Of a stretch of 34,912 bases of DNA, positions 17,401 through 24,551 are shown in pieces. The position numbers and the translations under genes were made by a program. Numbering within the stretch: the stretch's first letter is position 1; each line of letters opens with the position of its first letter. The DNA is from JANNHP01 sp031404455 (lineage in GTDB: Bacteria > Planctomycetota > JAJSAM01 > JAJVHW01). Under the pieces are notes generated by a model. That model worked only from the letters and a program-made list of their open reading frames with translations. It made no database searches and was not told the DNA's origin. The stretch covers positions 1-34,912 of the forward strand of contig JANNHP010000419.1 of NCBI GenBank assembly GCA_031404455.1, written 5' to 3'.

Positions 17401-17865
17401 GGCTGGATCTGGGGTCAGGCAGATCCGCCGCAGGCCGGCGTCTCCGGCGTGAACGGCCAGGTCGAGAACGGCGAGTTCGAGGTCGCCGGGCTGATGCCGG
17501 GCAAGTACCGGCTCACGGTCTCCGGGAGCAGCGGGCAGCAGAAGGTGTTCGTCGCCGAGGCGGGCACGAAAGACCTGCGCGTCGAGTTCGGCGGCGGCGG
17601 GAGCATCAAGCTCCTCGTGCTGAAAGAGGACGGCACCGCGGCCGCTGGCGCGTGGACTTCGGCTCAGGGCACCGAGGGCCAGGGCAGCCAGACGACCGAC
17701 GCCGAGGGGCGCTGCGAGATCAAGGGTCTCGCCGCCGGGACCTACACCGTCCACGCCAACCTGAACGCCGAGAAGTCGCACTACGGCGCGATGCGGGAGG
17801 GCGTGACGGTCGTCGTCGGCGGCGCCGCCGACGTGGAACTGCGGCTCGTCAAGCAGGGGCAGTGA
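14464..17865 (+). CDS. large membrane-anchored CarboxypepD_reg repeat protein
   Basis: This 1133-residue protein has an N-terminal transmembrane anchor (about residues 6-26), then about 11 successive beta-sandwich units of the carboxypeptidase-regulatory-like family. Unit starts include VVGVVREYGSDRPIEGALVS, LEGTVVREGGGPVAGLPVV, LEGTVTTPDGQPVSGAQVS, IEGRVIGPDGKPRAGASIS and ISGKVFDEEGQPVASGWIW; many end in GxFxxxxxxxGxY. No enzymatic domain is seen. A long extracytoplasmic stalk or scaffold is the likely role. The start is TTG 14464, chosen because GGGAGGT lies 7 nt upstream and the anchor follows directly. The VIT/VWA gene begins 87 bp downstream on the same strand, so a surface-related pair is possible, although a hairpin separates them. 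It is a structural relative of the 805-aa protein at 5909-8326. Confidence 0.88.
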   Translation: MNQRKLVGVMLLVVGLLVALVAYFATKPPESVVDVDGTRIVGVGTTATVEPPAKKAAKAPERSRWVRVGPGTVVGVVREYGSDRPIEGALVSLEAGLPGPNELLKTTTRADGGFTFEKVTNFDAWTFRAKAPSPLADSELGGVGVIENRETDLGTVYLAPTFGVPGIVVDEKDTPIAGASVRAIRSRSASGSIDILRLIRELPTRAAAVDSAVTAEDGKFELRKVPPGRYDFTVEKAGWQIKVQSGEIINPDAKNRPLKFVLVRGFPLEGTVVREGGGPVAGLPVVAFSEPNDPTEFNALDKVFTTTDEKGAFHLEGLGGGKYIVAVSPEGEPMTASPSVTVPSKKPVEIVLKGDCWLEGQITGESEKPVADAQIYAISFDSRQPTVGNAKTDGDGRYSIRGLKSGPLQLFLVQAEGFGNYPEDLSAMMRGRGATDVKLVPGRNEKNVSLAKGGIVRGIVKEKGADVPIAGARVELGTPLAFFGGSRGTTTGADGKFELTSVAKGPAILMVSKDGWFQPGVNPQSVMMVMGARMQGGGKDGAKDSGKGANIVISEAGEVIERTLELARGSSLEGTVTTPDGQPVSGAQVSLALEEDGGFGRMLGGLFPMPEPRLTDAQGHYEIPGPPPGQKGHVVARATGYLDGKSEVLTCAAGDAKTGVGVKLRQGATLAGKVHDDATPPRPIEGALVRWTSMEGDTNDWSVQWRLRSATPSVTDSKGEFRIPNVETGKLAIEVSDPRHLDWSSREVTAEDGKTADFDVVLKLGAVIEGRVIGPDGKPRAGASISCSHQGETPDEFDEYSSDPSDISGDAQGNFRAEGLIPGRYEVQAKAAGAAPSEPVMAETGGPAITLQLTQAYSITGVVRLKGGAGVADVQVALMKRTEVPSPQGTVTGTGTTQQSRQIQNVRTGSGGEFEMKDVPGGAYDLQVTVGWGMQPRPNVVPTTVKDVQAGRQSLVVEVESGLTISGKVFDEEGQPVASGWIWGQADPPQAGVSGVNGQVENGEFEVAGLMPGKYRLTVSGSSGQQKVFVAEAGTKDLRVEFGGGGSIKLLVLKEDGTAAAGAWTSAQGTEGQGSQTTDAEGRCEIKGLAAGTYTVHANLNAEKSHYGAMREGVTVVVGGAADVELRLVKQGQ

Positions 17866-17889
17866 CGGCAGCGGGGCGCGACCGAGCGG

Positions 17890-17909
17890 GCCGCGGCCCA
17901 CGCCGCGGC
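17890..17909 (+). terminator. GC hairpin between repeat protein and VIT/VWA gene
   Basis: GCCGCGG-CCCACG-CCGCGGC, a perfect 7-bp stem with a 6-nt loop, 24 nt after the stop. No T-tract; it may only attenuate read-through into the next gene. Confidence 0.4.
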
Positions 17910-17952
17910 AATCTGCGCTAGCTTCGCCGCACGGGATCGCGGAGGTGGCCTC

Positions 17953-20262
17953 ATGCACCGTCCGCTGTGGCTCGCGGCACTCGCCGCATGGATCTTCGCA
18001 GGGCCGGTCTTCCTCGTTCCGTCCGACCGGCCGCGCGACCGGTACGAGTCGGGCTTTGGATGGGACACCGTCCCCGGAGCGGAGACGGCCGACGAGATCG
18101 TGTTCCTCGTCCGCGACGCCGTCACCCTGCCGGACGAGACGTTCGACGGCGCGGTCGTCGCCGGGGCGGTCGTCGCCGGGGCGGTCGTCGACGGGGCGGT
18201 CGCGGAATTCTCCGCGTTCGCGAACGACGAGTCCGCGGCTCCGCGCGCGACGGTCGTCGGCGCGGCCGCATCGGGCCACGCCGGGACCCGCGTGCCCTCG
18301 ACCGGCGTCGGCGAGATCGGCGGGTCCGGCACCGGACGGCCCTCCGCGTGGGTCTCGCGCCGGGCGGGCGCGGGCGGGAGGGGCGGCGGGGGGATCGGCC
18401 AGGGCGGCGGCGGCGGATCGGGCGGCTCGCTCGGGCGCGGCGGACGCATGGGGCCCGTCCCGCGCCTCGTTCCCGGGTCGCTGATCGTCGCCGACGCGAA
18501 CGGCGCGCCGACGTTCGTGTTCCCGCTGCGCTCGACCGTCGCGAACGCCGACGTCGCGGGCTGGTTCGCGTCCACGCGGATGACCCAGACGTTCGCGAAC
18601 CCGCTCGACCGTCCGCTCGAGGCGGTGTACCTCTTCCCGCTGCCGACGATGGCGGCGGTGTCGGACTTCGAGATGTGCGTCGGCTCGCGGCGCGTGGTCG
18701 GCGTGGTGCGCCGCCGCGCGGAGGCCGAAGCGATGTACGCCGACGCGCTGCGCCGCGGGCGCACCGCGAGCCTCGTCACGCAGGAGCGCGTGAACGTGTT
18801 CACGCAGCGGGTCGGCAACATCGCGCCGGGCTCCGAGGTGGACGTGACCGTCACCTACTTCCACCCGCTGGAGTACGACCACGGCCGGTTCGAGTACGTG
18901 TTCCCGATGACCGTCGGACCGCGGTACTGCCCGTCGTCGATGGACCCGGCCGCCGCCGCGCGCGTGTCGCGCCCGGTGGGCGACGACGCGGTCCGCAGCG
19001 GGCGCGAAGTCGCCGTCCACGTCGTCCTCGACGCGGGCGCCGAGATGGGCGAGATCGACTCGCCGTCGCACGCGATCGGCGTCCGGCGCGAGGGCCGCAC
19101 GCGCGCCGTCGTGGACCTCGCGCGGCGCGGCGAGGTGCCGAACCGCGACTTCATCCTCCGGTGGACCGTGTCCACCGAGTCGCTCCGCGCCGGATGCGTG
19201 ACGCACCGCGCCCCGGACGGCACGGGCTACTTCACCGCGTTCCTCGTGCCGCCGCTCGAGCCCGCGGCGGTCGAGGGCGGGCCGCGCGAGGTCACGTTCC
19301 TGATCGACGCGTCAGGGTCGATGTCGGGCGCCCCCTTCGACACGCTCCGCGAATTCGTCGGCCGGGCGCTCTCCCGGCTCCGCGGTTCCGACCGGTTCGC
19401 GCTGATCCGCTTCGGCGGCTCGGTCGACGTCTTCGCCGAGGAGCCCGTCGATGCGACCCGGGACAACGTGACGCGGGCGCTCGACTGGCTCGGAGGCCTG
19501 CGAGCCGGCGGGGGGACGGAGATGCTGCCCGCGGTCCGGCGGTTCGCGGCGATGCCCGCCGACCCGCGATGGCGGCGCATCGTCGGCTTCGCGACCGACG
19601 GCTTCGTCGGCAACGAGGAGGAGATCCTCGCGGCGATCCGCGCCGCGCGCGGCGGCGCGCGGTGGTTCGCGTTCGGCGTGGGCTCGTCCGTCAACCGCGC
19701 GTTCGTCGAGGGCGTGGCCGAGGAAGGCGCCGGCACCGCGGAGATCGTGCTCCCGGGCGAGGACCGGGCCGCCGTCGCCGCGGCCGACCGCTACCTCGAC
19801 CGGATCGAGACGCCGGTCCTCTGCGACCTGCGGCTCGACCCGAACGGTCTTCCCCTGACCGACTTCGGCACGGGGCGGTTGCGCGATCTCTGGTCCGGCA
19901 GACCGATCTTCGTCATCGGCCGGTACACGGAGCCCGCGGCGGGCACGCTGATCTTCCGCGCCACGCTCGCGGGCCGCGAGGTGGAGATCCCCTGTGCCGT
20001 CGAACTGCCGGAGGTGGCGCCGGCGCGCGAGGCGCTGGCCCCGATGTGGGCCCGCGAGCGGATCGCCGAGTGGACGTCCGATATGCGCGGCGCATCGCCC
20101 GCGGCGTTCGAGCAGTTGCGCGAGCGGATCGCCGCGACGGCGCTCGCCGCGCACCTCGTCAGCGACGCGACGTCGATCGTGTGCATCGACGAGGACTCGT
20201 CCGTCGCGGGAGGCGGGATCTCGGTCGAGGTGCCGGCGGAGAAGCCGGCCGGCACGCGGTAG
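17953..20262 (+). CDS. VIT and VWA domain protein
   Basis: This 769-residue protein starts with a hydrophobic signal or anchor (about residues 4-22). A low-complexity region follows, with tandem VVAGA repeats (67-84) and a Gly-rich linker (138-167). The VIT (vault/inter-alpha-trypsin) domain spans about 185-325: TRMTQTFANPLDRPLEAVYLFPLP, then RRRAEAEAMYADALRRGRTASLV, QRVGNIAPG and VTYFHPLEYD. A von Willebrand A domain covers about 447-620 with the MIDAS motif DASGS (452-456). The rest is a beta-rich tail. VIT-VWA proteins are widespread in Planctomycetota; an envelope adhesion or assembly role is inferred. The start has GGAGGTGG upstream. It ends 3 bp from the convergent SGNH gene with no terminator between. 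Confidence 0.9.
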   Translation: MHRPLWLAALAAWIFAGPVFLVPSDRPRDRYESGFGWDTVPGAETADEIVFLVRDAVTLPDETFDGAVVAGAVVAGAVVDGAVAEFSAFANDESAAPRATVVGAAASGHAGTRVPSTGVGEIGGSGTGRPSAWVSRRAGAGGRGGGGIGQGGGGGSGGSLGRGGRMGPVPRLVPGSLIVADANGAPTFVFPLRSTVANADVAGWFASTRMTQTFANPLDRPLEAVYLFPLPTMAAVSDFEMCVGSRRVVGVVRRRAEAEAMYADALRRGRTASLVTQERVNVFTQRVGNIAPGSEVDVTVTYFHPLEYDHGRFEYVFPMTVGPRYCPSSMDPAAAARVSRPVGDDAVRSGREVAVHVVLDAGAEMGEIDSPSHAIGVRREGRTRAVVDLARRGEVPNRDFILRWTVSTESLRAGCVTHRAPDGTGYFTAFLVPPLEPAAVEGGPREVTFLIDASGSMSGAPFDTLREFVGRALSRLRGSDRFALIRFGGSVDVFAEEPVDATRDNVTRALDWLGGLRAGGGTEMLPAVRRFAAMPADPRWRRIVGFATDGFVGNEEEILAAIRAARGGARWFAFGVGSSVNRAFVEGVAEEGAGTAEIVLPGEDRAAVAAADRYLDRIETPVLCDLRLDPNGLPLTDFGTGRLRDLWSGRPIFVIGRYTEPAAGTLIFRATLAGREVEIPCAVELPEVAPAREALAPMWARERIAEWTSDMRGASPAAFEQLRERIAATALAAHLVSDATSIVCIDEDSSVAGGGISVEVPAEKPAGTR
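18152..18196 (+). repeat. three tandem 15-bp repeats in the VIT/VWA gene
   Basis: Three copies of CGGTCGTCGCCGGGG (the third has one change, C to A) encode VVAGA-type pentapeptides, and a partial fourth copy follows. Being 15 bp, copy-number change would keep frame. Confidence 0.85.
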
Positions 20263-20265
20263 ACG

Positions 20266-21579
20266 TCAGCGCGGCGGGCGCGCGAGAGCGAGTTCCGCGC
20301 GCGCGAGGGGGAGCACCTGGCGGGCCACGGCCGCGAGGCCCGTCGCGTTCAGGTGCGTGTCCGCCGCGAAGTAGGGGAGCTCTCCCCGCTCCGCGACCTC
20401 GACGAGACCCGGCGTCGTGTCGAGGAACGGCACGCCCGCGTCCGCGCAGGCGTTCGCGAGCCGCGCACGGAACGAGGACGCCGCCATCGCCGGATCGGCG
20501 AGGTGGCTCTGCGGGGGGAACGTGCAGAAACGGTGCAGCACGCTGATCTTCGCGGGCACCGCGACCACCGCATACCGCGCGCCGCGCGACTCGAACCAGG
20601 CCTTCGCGGCTCGCACGAGCGCCTCGACGCCGGGGAAGCCGTCGGCCTGCGACTCGATCATCGGGCCGTCGTAGAAGAACCAGACGTCCGTCCCGGGACC
20701 GGCGCCGAAACGTCCGGCGCGCAGCGACGCGAGCGCCGGCTTGTGCCGGTAGAGGCAGTTGACGAGCGGCTTCAGGAAACCGCGGTCGGGCCAGCGGAGT
20801 CCTCCGGCCGGGAGCTTCGCCGCGCGCCAGGGCTCGCTCGCGCCCTCGGCGTGGGCGCGGCGCCATCGCTCGCTGTCCCCGGCGTCGTTGCCCTCGAAGA
20901 GGAAGTGGAGGAAGACGCGCCCCTTCGGATCGAGGCCCGTCGTGTCGAACCGCGCGAGGCTCTCCTCGGGCGAGTAGCCGATCTGGGAGACGTTGAGGAC
21001 GTCCGCGCGGAGATCCGCCTCGAGGCGCTCCGAGACGGTGCTCCCGACGGGCACGAGCCCCGCGACGAGGATCGAGTCCCCGAGGCACACGACGGCGGGA
21101 TCGTCCTTGTCGCGCGGGTTGCGCAGTCCGAAGCGGTCGGTCGCGAACTCGAACGGGAGCTTCGGCGCGGGGACGCCCATCACGACGCTGAGGTCCTGCG
21201 GCGCCTCGCCGCTCATCCGGCGGTGCGGCTCCTGCCACGCGTCCTCGTACTCGTGGCGCCACTTCATCCCCGACGGGAGGAGCTTCACGAAGTCCACGAC
21301 CCCGAGGAACGCCACGAGCTCGAGCGCCGCCGCGACCGCCGCGATCGCAGCGTGCACGGCGACGACGCGGAAGAGCGCTCTCCTGTCGAGGCGTCCCGTG
21401 GCGAGCACCGCGCACCAGACTGCGGCGTACGTCAGCGCCGCCGACGCGACGAACGTGACGTGCGTGTAGCCGCCGAGCAGCGCGTACGGCGGAAGCGCGG
21501 TGTCGTCGTACGTGAAGACCCAGGCGGCCGCGGCAGCGGCGGAGAGCGCCGCGGCGACGATCGCGAGGCGCCGGCTCAC
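20266..21579 (-). CDS. membrane SGNH/GDSL-type hydrolase (AlgX/AlgJ-like)
   Basis: This 437-residue protein has about three N-terminal hydrophobic helices (residues 5-22, 38-60, 72-97), then an SGNH-like domain. VVCLGDSI (Ser169) supplies the nucleophile block, and FEGNDAGD (about 229-235) the Asn block. AADTHLNATG (Asp407, His409) is the Asp-x-His block, spaced as in AlgX/AlgJ-type O-acetyltransferases rather than the classic DxxH. A role in modifying a surface polymer is inferred. The start GTG 21579 overlaps the glycosyltransferase stop as GTGA. It is the third gene of a coupled PhyH-GT2-SGNH operon. Confidence 0.82.
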   Translation of the reverse strand: MSRRLAIVAAALSAAAAAAWVFTYDDTALPPYALLGGYTHVTFVASAALTYAAVWCAVLATGRLDRRALFRVVAVHAAIAAVAAALELVAFLGVVDFVKLLPSGMKWRHEYEDAWQEPHRRMSGEAPQDLSVVMGVPAPKLPFEFATDRFGLRNPRDKDDPAVVCLGDSILVAGLVPVGSTVSERLEADLRADVLNVSQIGYSPEESLARFDTTGLDPKGRVFLHFLFEGNDAGDSERWRRAHAEGASEPWRAAKLPAGGLRWPDRGFLKPLVNCLYRHKPALASLRAGRFGAGPGTDVWFFYDGPMIESQADGFPGVEALVRAAKAWFESRGARYAVVAVPAKISVLHRFCTFPPQSHLADPAMAASSFRARLANACADAGVPFLDTTPGLVEVAERGELPYFAADTHLNATGLAAVARQVLPLARAELALARPPR

Positions 21580-22313
21580 GGGGCGCGGCCGATCCGCCCG
21601 AACCGCGCGCGGCTCAGGTTCACGACGAACTCCCAGCACGTCGTGGCCCGCACGTTCGACGTCCCGCCCTCGCGCGCCTGCCCCATCACGTTCATCTCGA
21701 ACACCCCGTAGCCGAGCCGCCGCGCGCGGATCAGCACCTCGGCCTCGAGGAACCAGTCGCGCGAGACGAGCGCGGTCTTCTCCAGGAACTCGGCGGGGAA
21801 GATCTTCGGGTTGCCGTTGATGTCGATCGAGCCGAGCCCCGGAAAGAGCACGTTCGCGACGCCGTTGTAGGCGATCGAGACGAGCTTGCGCTTCATCCCG
21901 TCGAGTCGGAACCGCCGCCGCACCTTGAAGATCTGCGGGCTCTTCGAGTGGATGGCGATCTCGGCGAGCTTCGCGACGTCCTGCGGATCGACCTGACCGT
22001 CGGCGCAGATGAACCCGGCGTAGCGGCCGCGGCAGCGCGTGAGCCCGCGCAGGATGCCGTAGCCCTGGCCCACGTTGACCTCGACCGTTTCCTTCACCGC
22101 GGGCAGCCCCGACGCGATCAGTTCGTCGAGGATCGCGCTCGTGCGGTCGCTCGAGCCGTTGTCCACCACGACGAGCTCGATCGAGATCCCGCGGTCCTGG
22201 AACGCCTTGACGAGGGCCGGCAGCGTGTGGCCGACGACCTCCTCCTCATTGTAGCAGGGCACAGCGAGCGAGACGTCGGGGACCGCCGCGGCGGCGCCGC
22301 CCGGACCGTTCAC
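21576..22313 (-). CDS. family 2 glycosyltransferase
   Basis: This 245-residue GT-A fold enzyme resembles dolichol/polyprenyl-phosphate sugar transferases. VSLAVPCYNEEEVVG opens the nucleotide-binding fold, VVVDNGSSDRT follows, and FICADGQVDP (about residue 97-106) stands in for the metal-binding Asp motif. IDINGNPKIFPAEFL and SRDWFLEAEVLIRARR match the acceptor/catalytic part of the DPM-like group. No C-terminal transmembrane helices are present, so it is soluble or peripheral. The start GTG 22313 overlaps the upstream PhyH stop and its own stop overlaps the SGNH start, both as GTGA. The sugar and acceptor cannot be told from sequence. Confidence 0.87.
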   Translation of the reverse strand: MNGPGGAAAAVPDVSLAVPCYNEEEVVGHTLPALVKAFQDRGISIELVVVDNGSSDRTSAILDELIASGLPAVKETVEVNVGQGYGILRGLTRCRGRYAGFICADGQVDPQDVAKLAEIAIHSKSPQIFKVRRRFRLDGMKRKLVSIAYNGVANVLFPGLGSIDINGNPKIFPAEFLEKTALVSRDWFLEAEVLIRARRLGYGVFEMNVMGQAREGGTSNVRATTCWEFVVNLSRARFGRIGRAP

Positions 22314-23458
22314 GCGCGCCCCGCGGCGGCGATCCGCCGGTCGATCGCCGCGAGCTCCGGCGCGTCCGGTTCGAGGATGACCAGACGCTCTCGGAGCCGC
22401 GCGAGGGGAGCCGAGTGCATCGGACGGTCGTGGAACTTGCGCGAGTAGATCTCGGCGCCGTCGATGCCGATCTCGCGGTTCACCATCATCTCGATGCGCT
22501 CGAGCGCGCGCGCGGGGCGACCGGCCACGAGTTCCGACACCATCGCGGCCCAGTGGAGGACGCTGTGGCGCGGCGCCGCTGGGACGCCGGGCGCGAGACC
22601 GAGGAATGCCTGCGCCTCGAGCTTCGAGGCGCGCAGGATCTCGCCGTCGGGCCGTGCGGCTGCCGCGCGCAGATCCGCGAGCGGCGACGGGCCGATCGCG
22701 TGGATCTCGCTCGGCAGGAACGAGCAGAGCGGGAAGAAGCGGAGGTCGCAGCTCACGCGCCGCTTCCTGCCCGGGTTGGCGCTCCCGTGCAAGAGGAGCG
22801 CGTGGAAGAGCACGCAGCGCCCGCGCTTCGCGACGACGTCGTAGGGCTCGCCCGCCCGCGCGGCGCGGGGGTCGTCGTTCTTCATCCACTCGTTGCAGAG
22901 GAGACCCTTCCGGTGGCTTCCCGGGTAGAGCCGGAGGTTCCAGTCGGGGCAGTCGTTCAGCGCGACCCAGAGCGTCATGCCGCCCGGACTCGTGGGGACC
23001 GCCGCCCCCGAGAAGTCCTGGTGCAGGAGATACTGTCCCTGGACCTCGATGTGCTCCTGCCCGTAGCCGCCGTGGTCCACGGGCGGCGCCTCGCCGCTCT
23101 TGAACTGGCCGTGGAAGGTCGAGCTGACGTGCACGAGCGGGCCCTGCACCCTGGCGAGGATCCGTCCGAGCGCCGCGAGGAGCGCATCCTTCATCTCGGC
23201 CGTGCTCTCGATCTTGGCGATGCGCCGGCGCTGGTCGGTCGTGAGCCTGAGCGGCGGGGCCTCCGGATCGAGGAGCTGCCGGAAGTCCGCGTCCGAGAGC
23301 CCGAACGCGCGGCGGTAGGCCTCGTCGAAGAGGGGCGTGATGCTCTCGCCGACGCCGTCGAGCACGACGCAGCCGTCCGCCTCGAAGCGCAGCGCGATCC
23401 GTTCGATGTCGGCCGGCGACATCGTTCGCAGGTCGACGACGAGCGGTGCGAACGCCAT
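22310..23458 (-). CDS. phytanoyl-CoA dioxygenase (PhyH) family protein
   Basis: This 382-residue protein has features of the non-haem Fe(II)/2-oxoglutarate oxygenases. HQD (His146-x-Asp148, in YLLHQDFSG) and His224 (FHALLLHGSANP) form the facial triad, and RRVSCDLRFF follows with the Arg expected to bind 2-oxoglutarate. GMTLWVALND and LRLYPGSHRKG are also typical of PhyH proteins. It has an N-terminal extension of about 100 residues and a C-terminal helical tail of about 130 residues that are not part of the core fold. Substrate unknown; linkage to a glycosyltransferase and SGNH enzyme suggests tailoring of a lipid or glycan. ATG 23458 has GGAGTGA 7 nt upstream and is the first gene of the operon. 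Confidence 0.85.
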   Translation of the reverse strand: MAFAPLVVDLRTMSPADIERIALRFEADGCVVLDGVGESITPLFDEAYRRAFGLSDADFRQLLDPEAPPLRLTTDQRRRIAKIESTAEMKDALLAALGRILARVQGPLVHVSSTFHGQFKSGEAPPVDHGGYGQEHIEVQGQYLLHQDFSGAAVPTSPGGMTLWVALNDCPDWNLRLYPGSHRKGLLCNEWMKNDDPRAARAGEPYDVVAKRGRCVLFHALLLHGSANPGRKRRVSCDLRFFPLCSFLPSEIHAIGPSPLADLRAAAARPDGEILRASKLEAQAFLGLAPGVPAAPRHSVLHWAAMVSELVAGRPARALERIEMMVNREIGIDGAEIYSRKFHDRPMHSAPLARLRERLVILEPDAPELAAIDRRIAAAGRA

Positions 23459-23666
23459 TCGAATCACTCCGGGGGATCGGTCCCTATCGGCCGTTCGGCG
23501 AGTCACGTGAAGCCGCGCAGCCGTCCGGCTGCCGGGTCCCCTCCGCGGGCCGGCCGCCGTGCTGCGCCGGGAGTATCCACGAAGCCGGTCCGGGAGCGGC
23601 ATCTCCGTGCAACCCTCCGCCGCGGCCGCGACGGTGCGCCGCGGGCGCCGGGTCCGGTTCCTCCTT

Positions 23667-23685
23667 GTGTGTTACAATCGCACAC
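23667..23685 (+). promoter_or_regulatory. extended -10 promoter inside an inverted repeat
   Basis: TGTTACAAT (23670-23678) fits an extended -10 (TGnTATAAT, one mismatch). It lies within GTGTG-N9-CACAC (arms 23667-23671 and 23681-23685). The RHH-like gene starts 14 nt after the hexamer. An operator overlapping the -10 would suit autoregulation by that protein, which is inference. Confidence 0.5.
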
Positions 23686-23691
23686 GCTCCA

Positions 23692-24009
23692 ATGATCCCC
23701 GTGGCCAGAGCCAAGTCGGTCGTCGTGACGTTCCGGGTGGACGCCCACCTCGCGGAGGCACTCGAGCGCCTGCCCGACAAGTCGGCGTTCATCCGGCGCG
23801 CGCTCACGACGACGTTCCACGAGACCTGCCCCGCGTGCAGCGGGGAGGGCCGCGTGGACTGCGACGCGGCGAAGTGGCTGGCCGAGGTGCTGAAGAAGGA
23901 AGGCGCGCGGAAGTGCCAGTGCTGCGGTTCGGCGTTCCCTCCCGCTGCGGGGTCGGGCCGAGCCTCGGCGACGTGCGTCCACTGCGGGCCCGGCGGACAC
24001 AAACACTAG
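23692..24009 (+). CDS. small ribbon-helix-helix-like protein with Cys-rich tail
   Basis: This 105-residue protein starts with VVVTFRVDAHLAEALERLPD (about residues 10-29) and KSAFIRRAL, which fits a CopG-type ribbon-helix-helix DNA-binding domain. The C-terminal half holds eight cysteines (about 46, 49, 57, 75, 77, 78, 95, 98) as CPAC, CQCC and CVHC, plus His103 and His105, so one or two zinc-ribbon-like metal sites are likely. No enzyme motif is present. It is followed 9 nt later by a MerC-type membrane protein, suggesting a metal-responsive regulator controlling it. ATG 23692 lacks a Shine-Dalgarno; GTG 23701 is an alternative. I do not recognise this domain combination as a named family. 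Confidence 0.72.
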   Translation: MIPVARAKSVVVTFRVDAHLAEALERLPDKSAFIRRALTTTFHETCPACSGEGRVDCDAAKWLAEVLKKEGARKCQCCGSAFPPAAGSGRASATCVHCGPGGHKH

Positions 24010-24018
24010 GTGAGGCTG

Positions 24019-24456
24019 ATGAAGAACCGGATCGGACTCGACCAGGTCGGCGCGATCGCATCGCTCGCGTGCGCGGTCCACTGCGCCGTCATCCCGATCG
24101 CCATCAGCCTCTCGGCGGCGGGCGCGATCACGTTCTTCGACAGCGAGCCGATCGAGTGGGGCTTCGTGCTGCTCGCGTCGGTCGTCGGGACCGTGAGCGC
24201 GTGGCGCGGCTACCGCACGCACGGCAACAGGACGGTCGCGGTCGTCCTCGGCACGGCGGCGCTCGGACTCCTGCTCGCCACGTTCTCGCGCCACGAGGGC
24301 CACTCGCACGATCCGAACCACCTCTTCGCGTGGGTGCTCCCGCTCATCGGCCTCACGATCGCCGTCGCGCACATCGTGAACCTGCGACTCTGCCGGGCGT
24401 GCACCGCCTGCGACGCCCACGAGCACGCGCCCACCATCGCTACCGAGACGAAGTAG
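24019..24456 (+). CDS. MerC-domain membrane protein
   Basis: This 145-residue protein has about four transmembrane helices. The first contains CAVHC (Cys18, His21, Cys22), the Cys/His pattern typical of MerC-like proteins. Between helices 3 and 4 is a His-rich loop (RHEGHSHDPNH), and the C-terminus has CRACTACDAHEH, another possible metal site. MerC itself carries Hg(II), but distant relatives occur without other mer genes, and none is present here, so the metal is open. ATG 24019 has AGGTGAGG upstream, and the gene follows the RHH-Cys protein by 9 nt, so they share a transcript. Confidence 0.78.
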   Translation: MKNRIGLDQVGAIASLACAVHCAVIPIAISLSAAGAITFFDSEPIEWGFVLLASVVGTVSAWRGYRTHGNRTVAVVLGTAALGLLLATFSRHEGHSHDPNHLFAWVLPLIGLTIAVAHIVNLRLCRACTACDAHEHAPTIATETK

Positions 24457-24469
24457 CCCGTCTGCGGGC
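24456..24469 (+). terminator. short hairpin at the MerC-like gene stop
   Basis: GCCCG-TCTG-CGGGC, a 5-bp stem with a 4-nt loop, begins at the last base of the TAG stop. It is weak and lacks a T-tract, but it matches the stop-overlapping pattern seen at other gene ends here. Confidence 0.35.
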
Positions 24470-24551
24470 GATCAGCGCGGTGCAGGTCGTGCCGCGCCTA
24501 CGGAACGCCTGCGCGCCCTAACCCGTCGTGCCTTGACGGTCCGCGCCCGCC

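Noticed and set aside
14554..19206. Very long minus-strand open frame (about 1550 codons) opposite the repeat and VIT/VWA genes
   Set aside because: It is Arg/His/Ala-rich without domains and lies antisense to two well-supported genes; long antisense frames are expected at this GC content.
23446..23470. tRNA T-arm-like TTCGAATC
   Set aside because: No cloverleaf can be built around it; it belongs to the start region of the PhyH gene.
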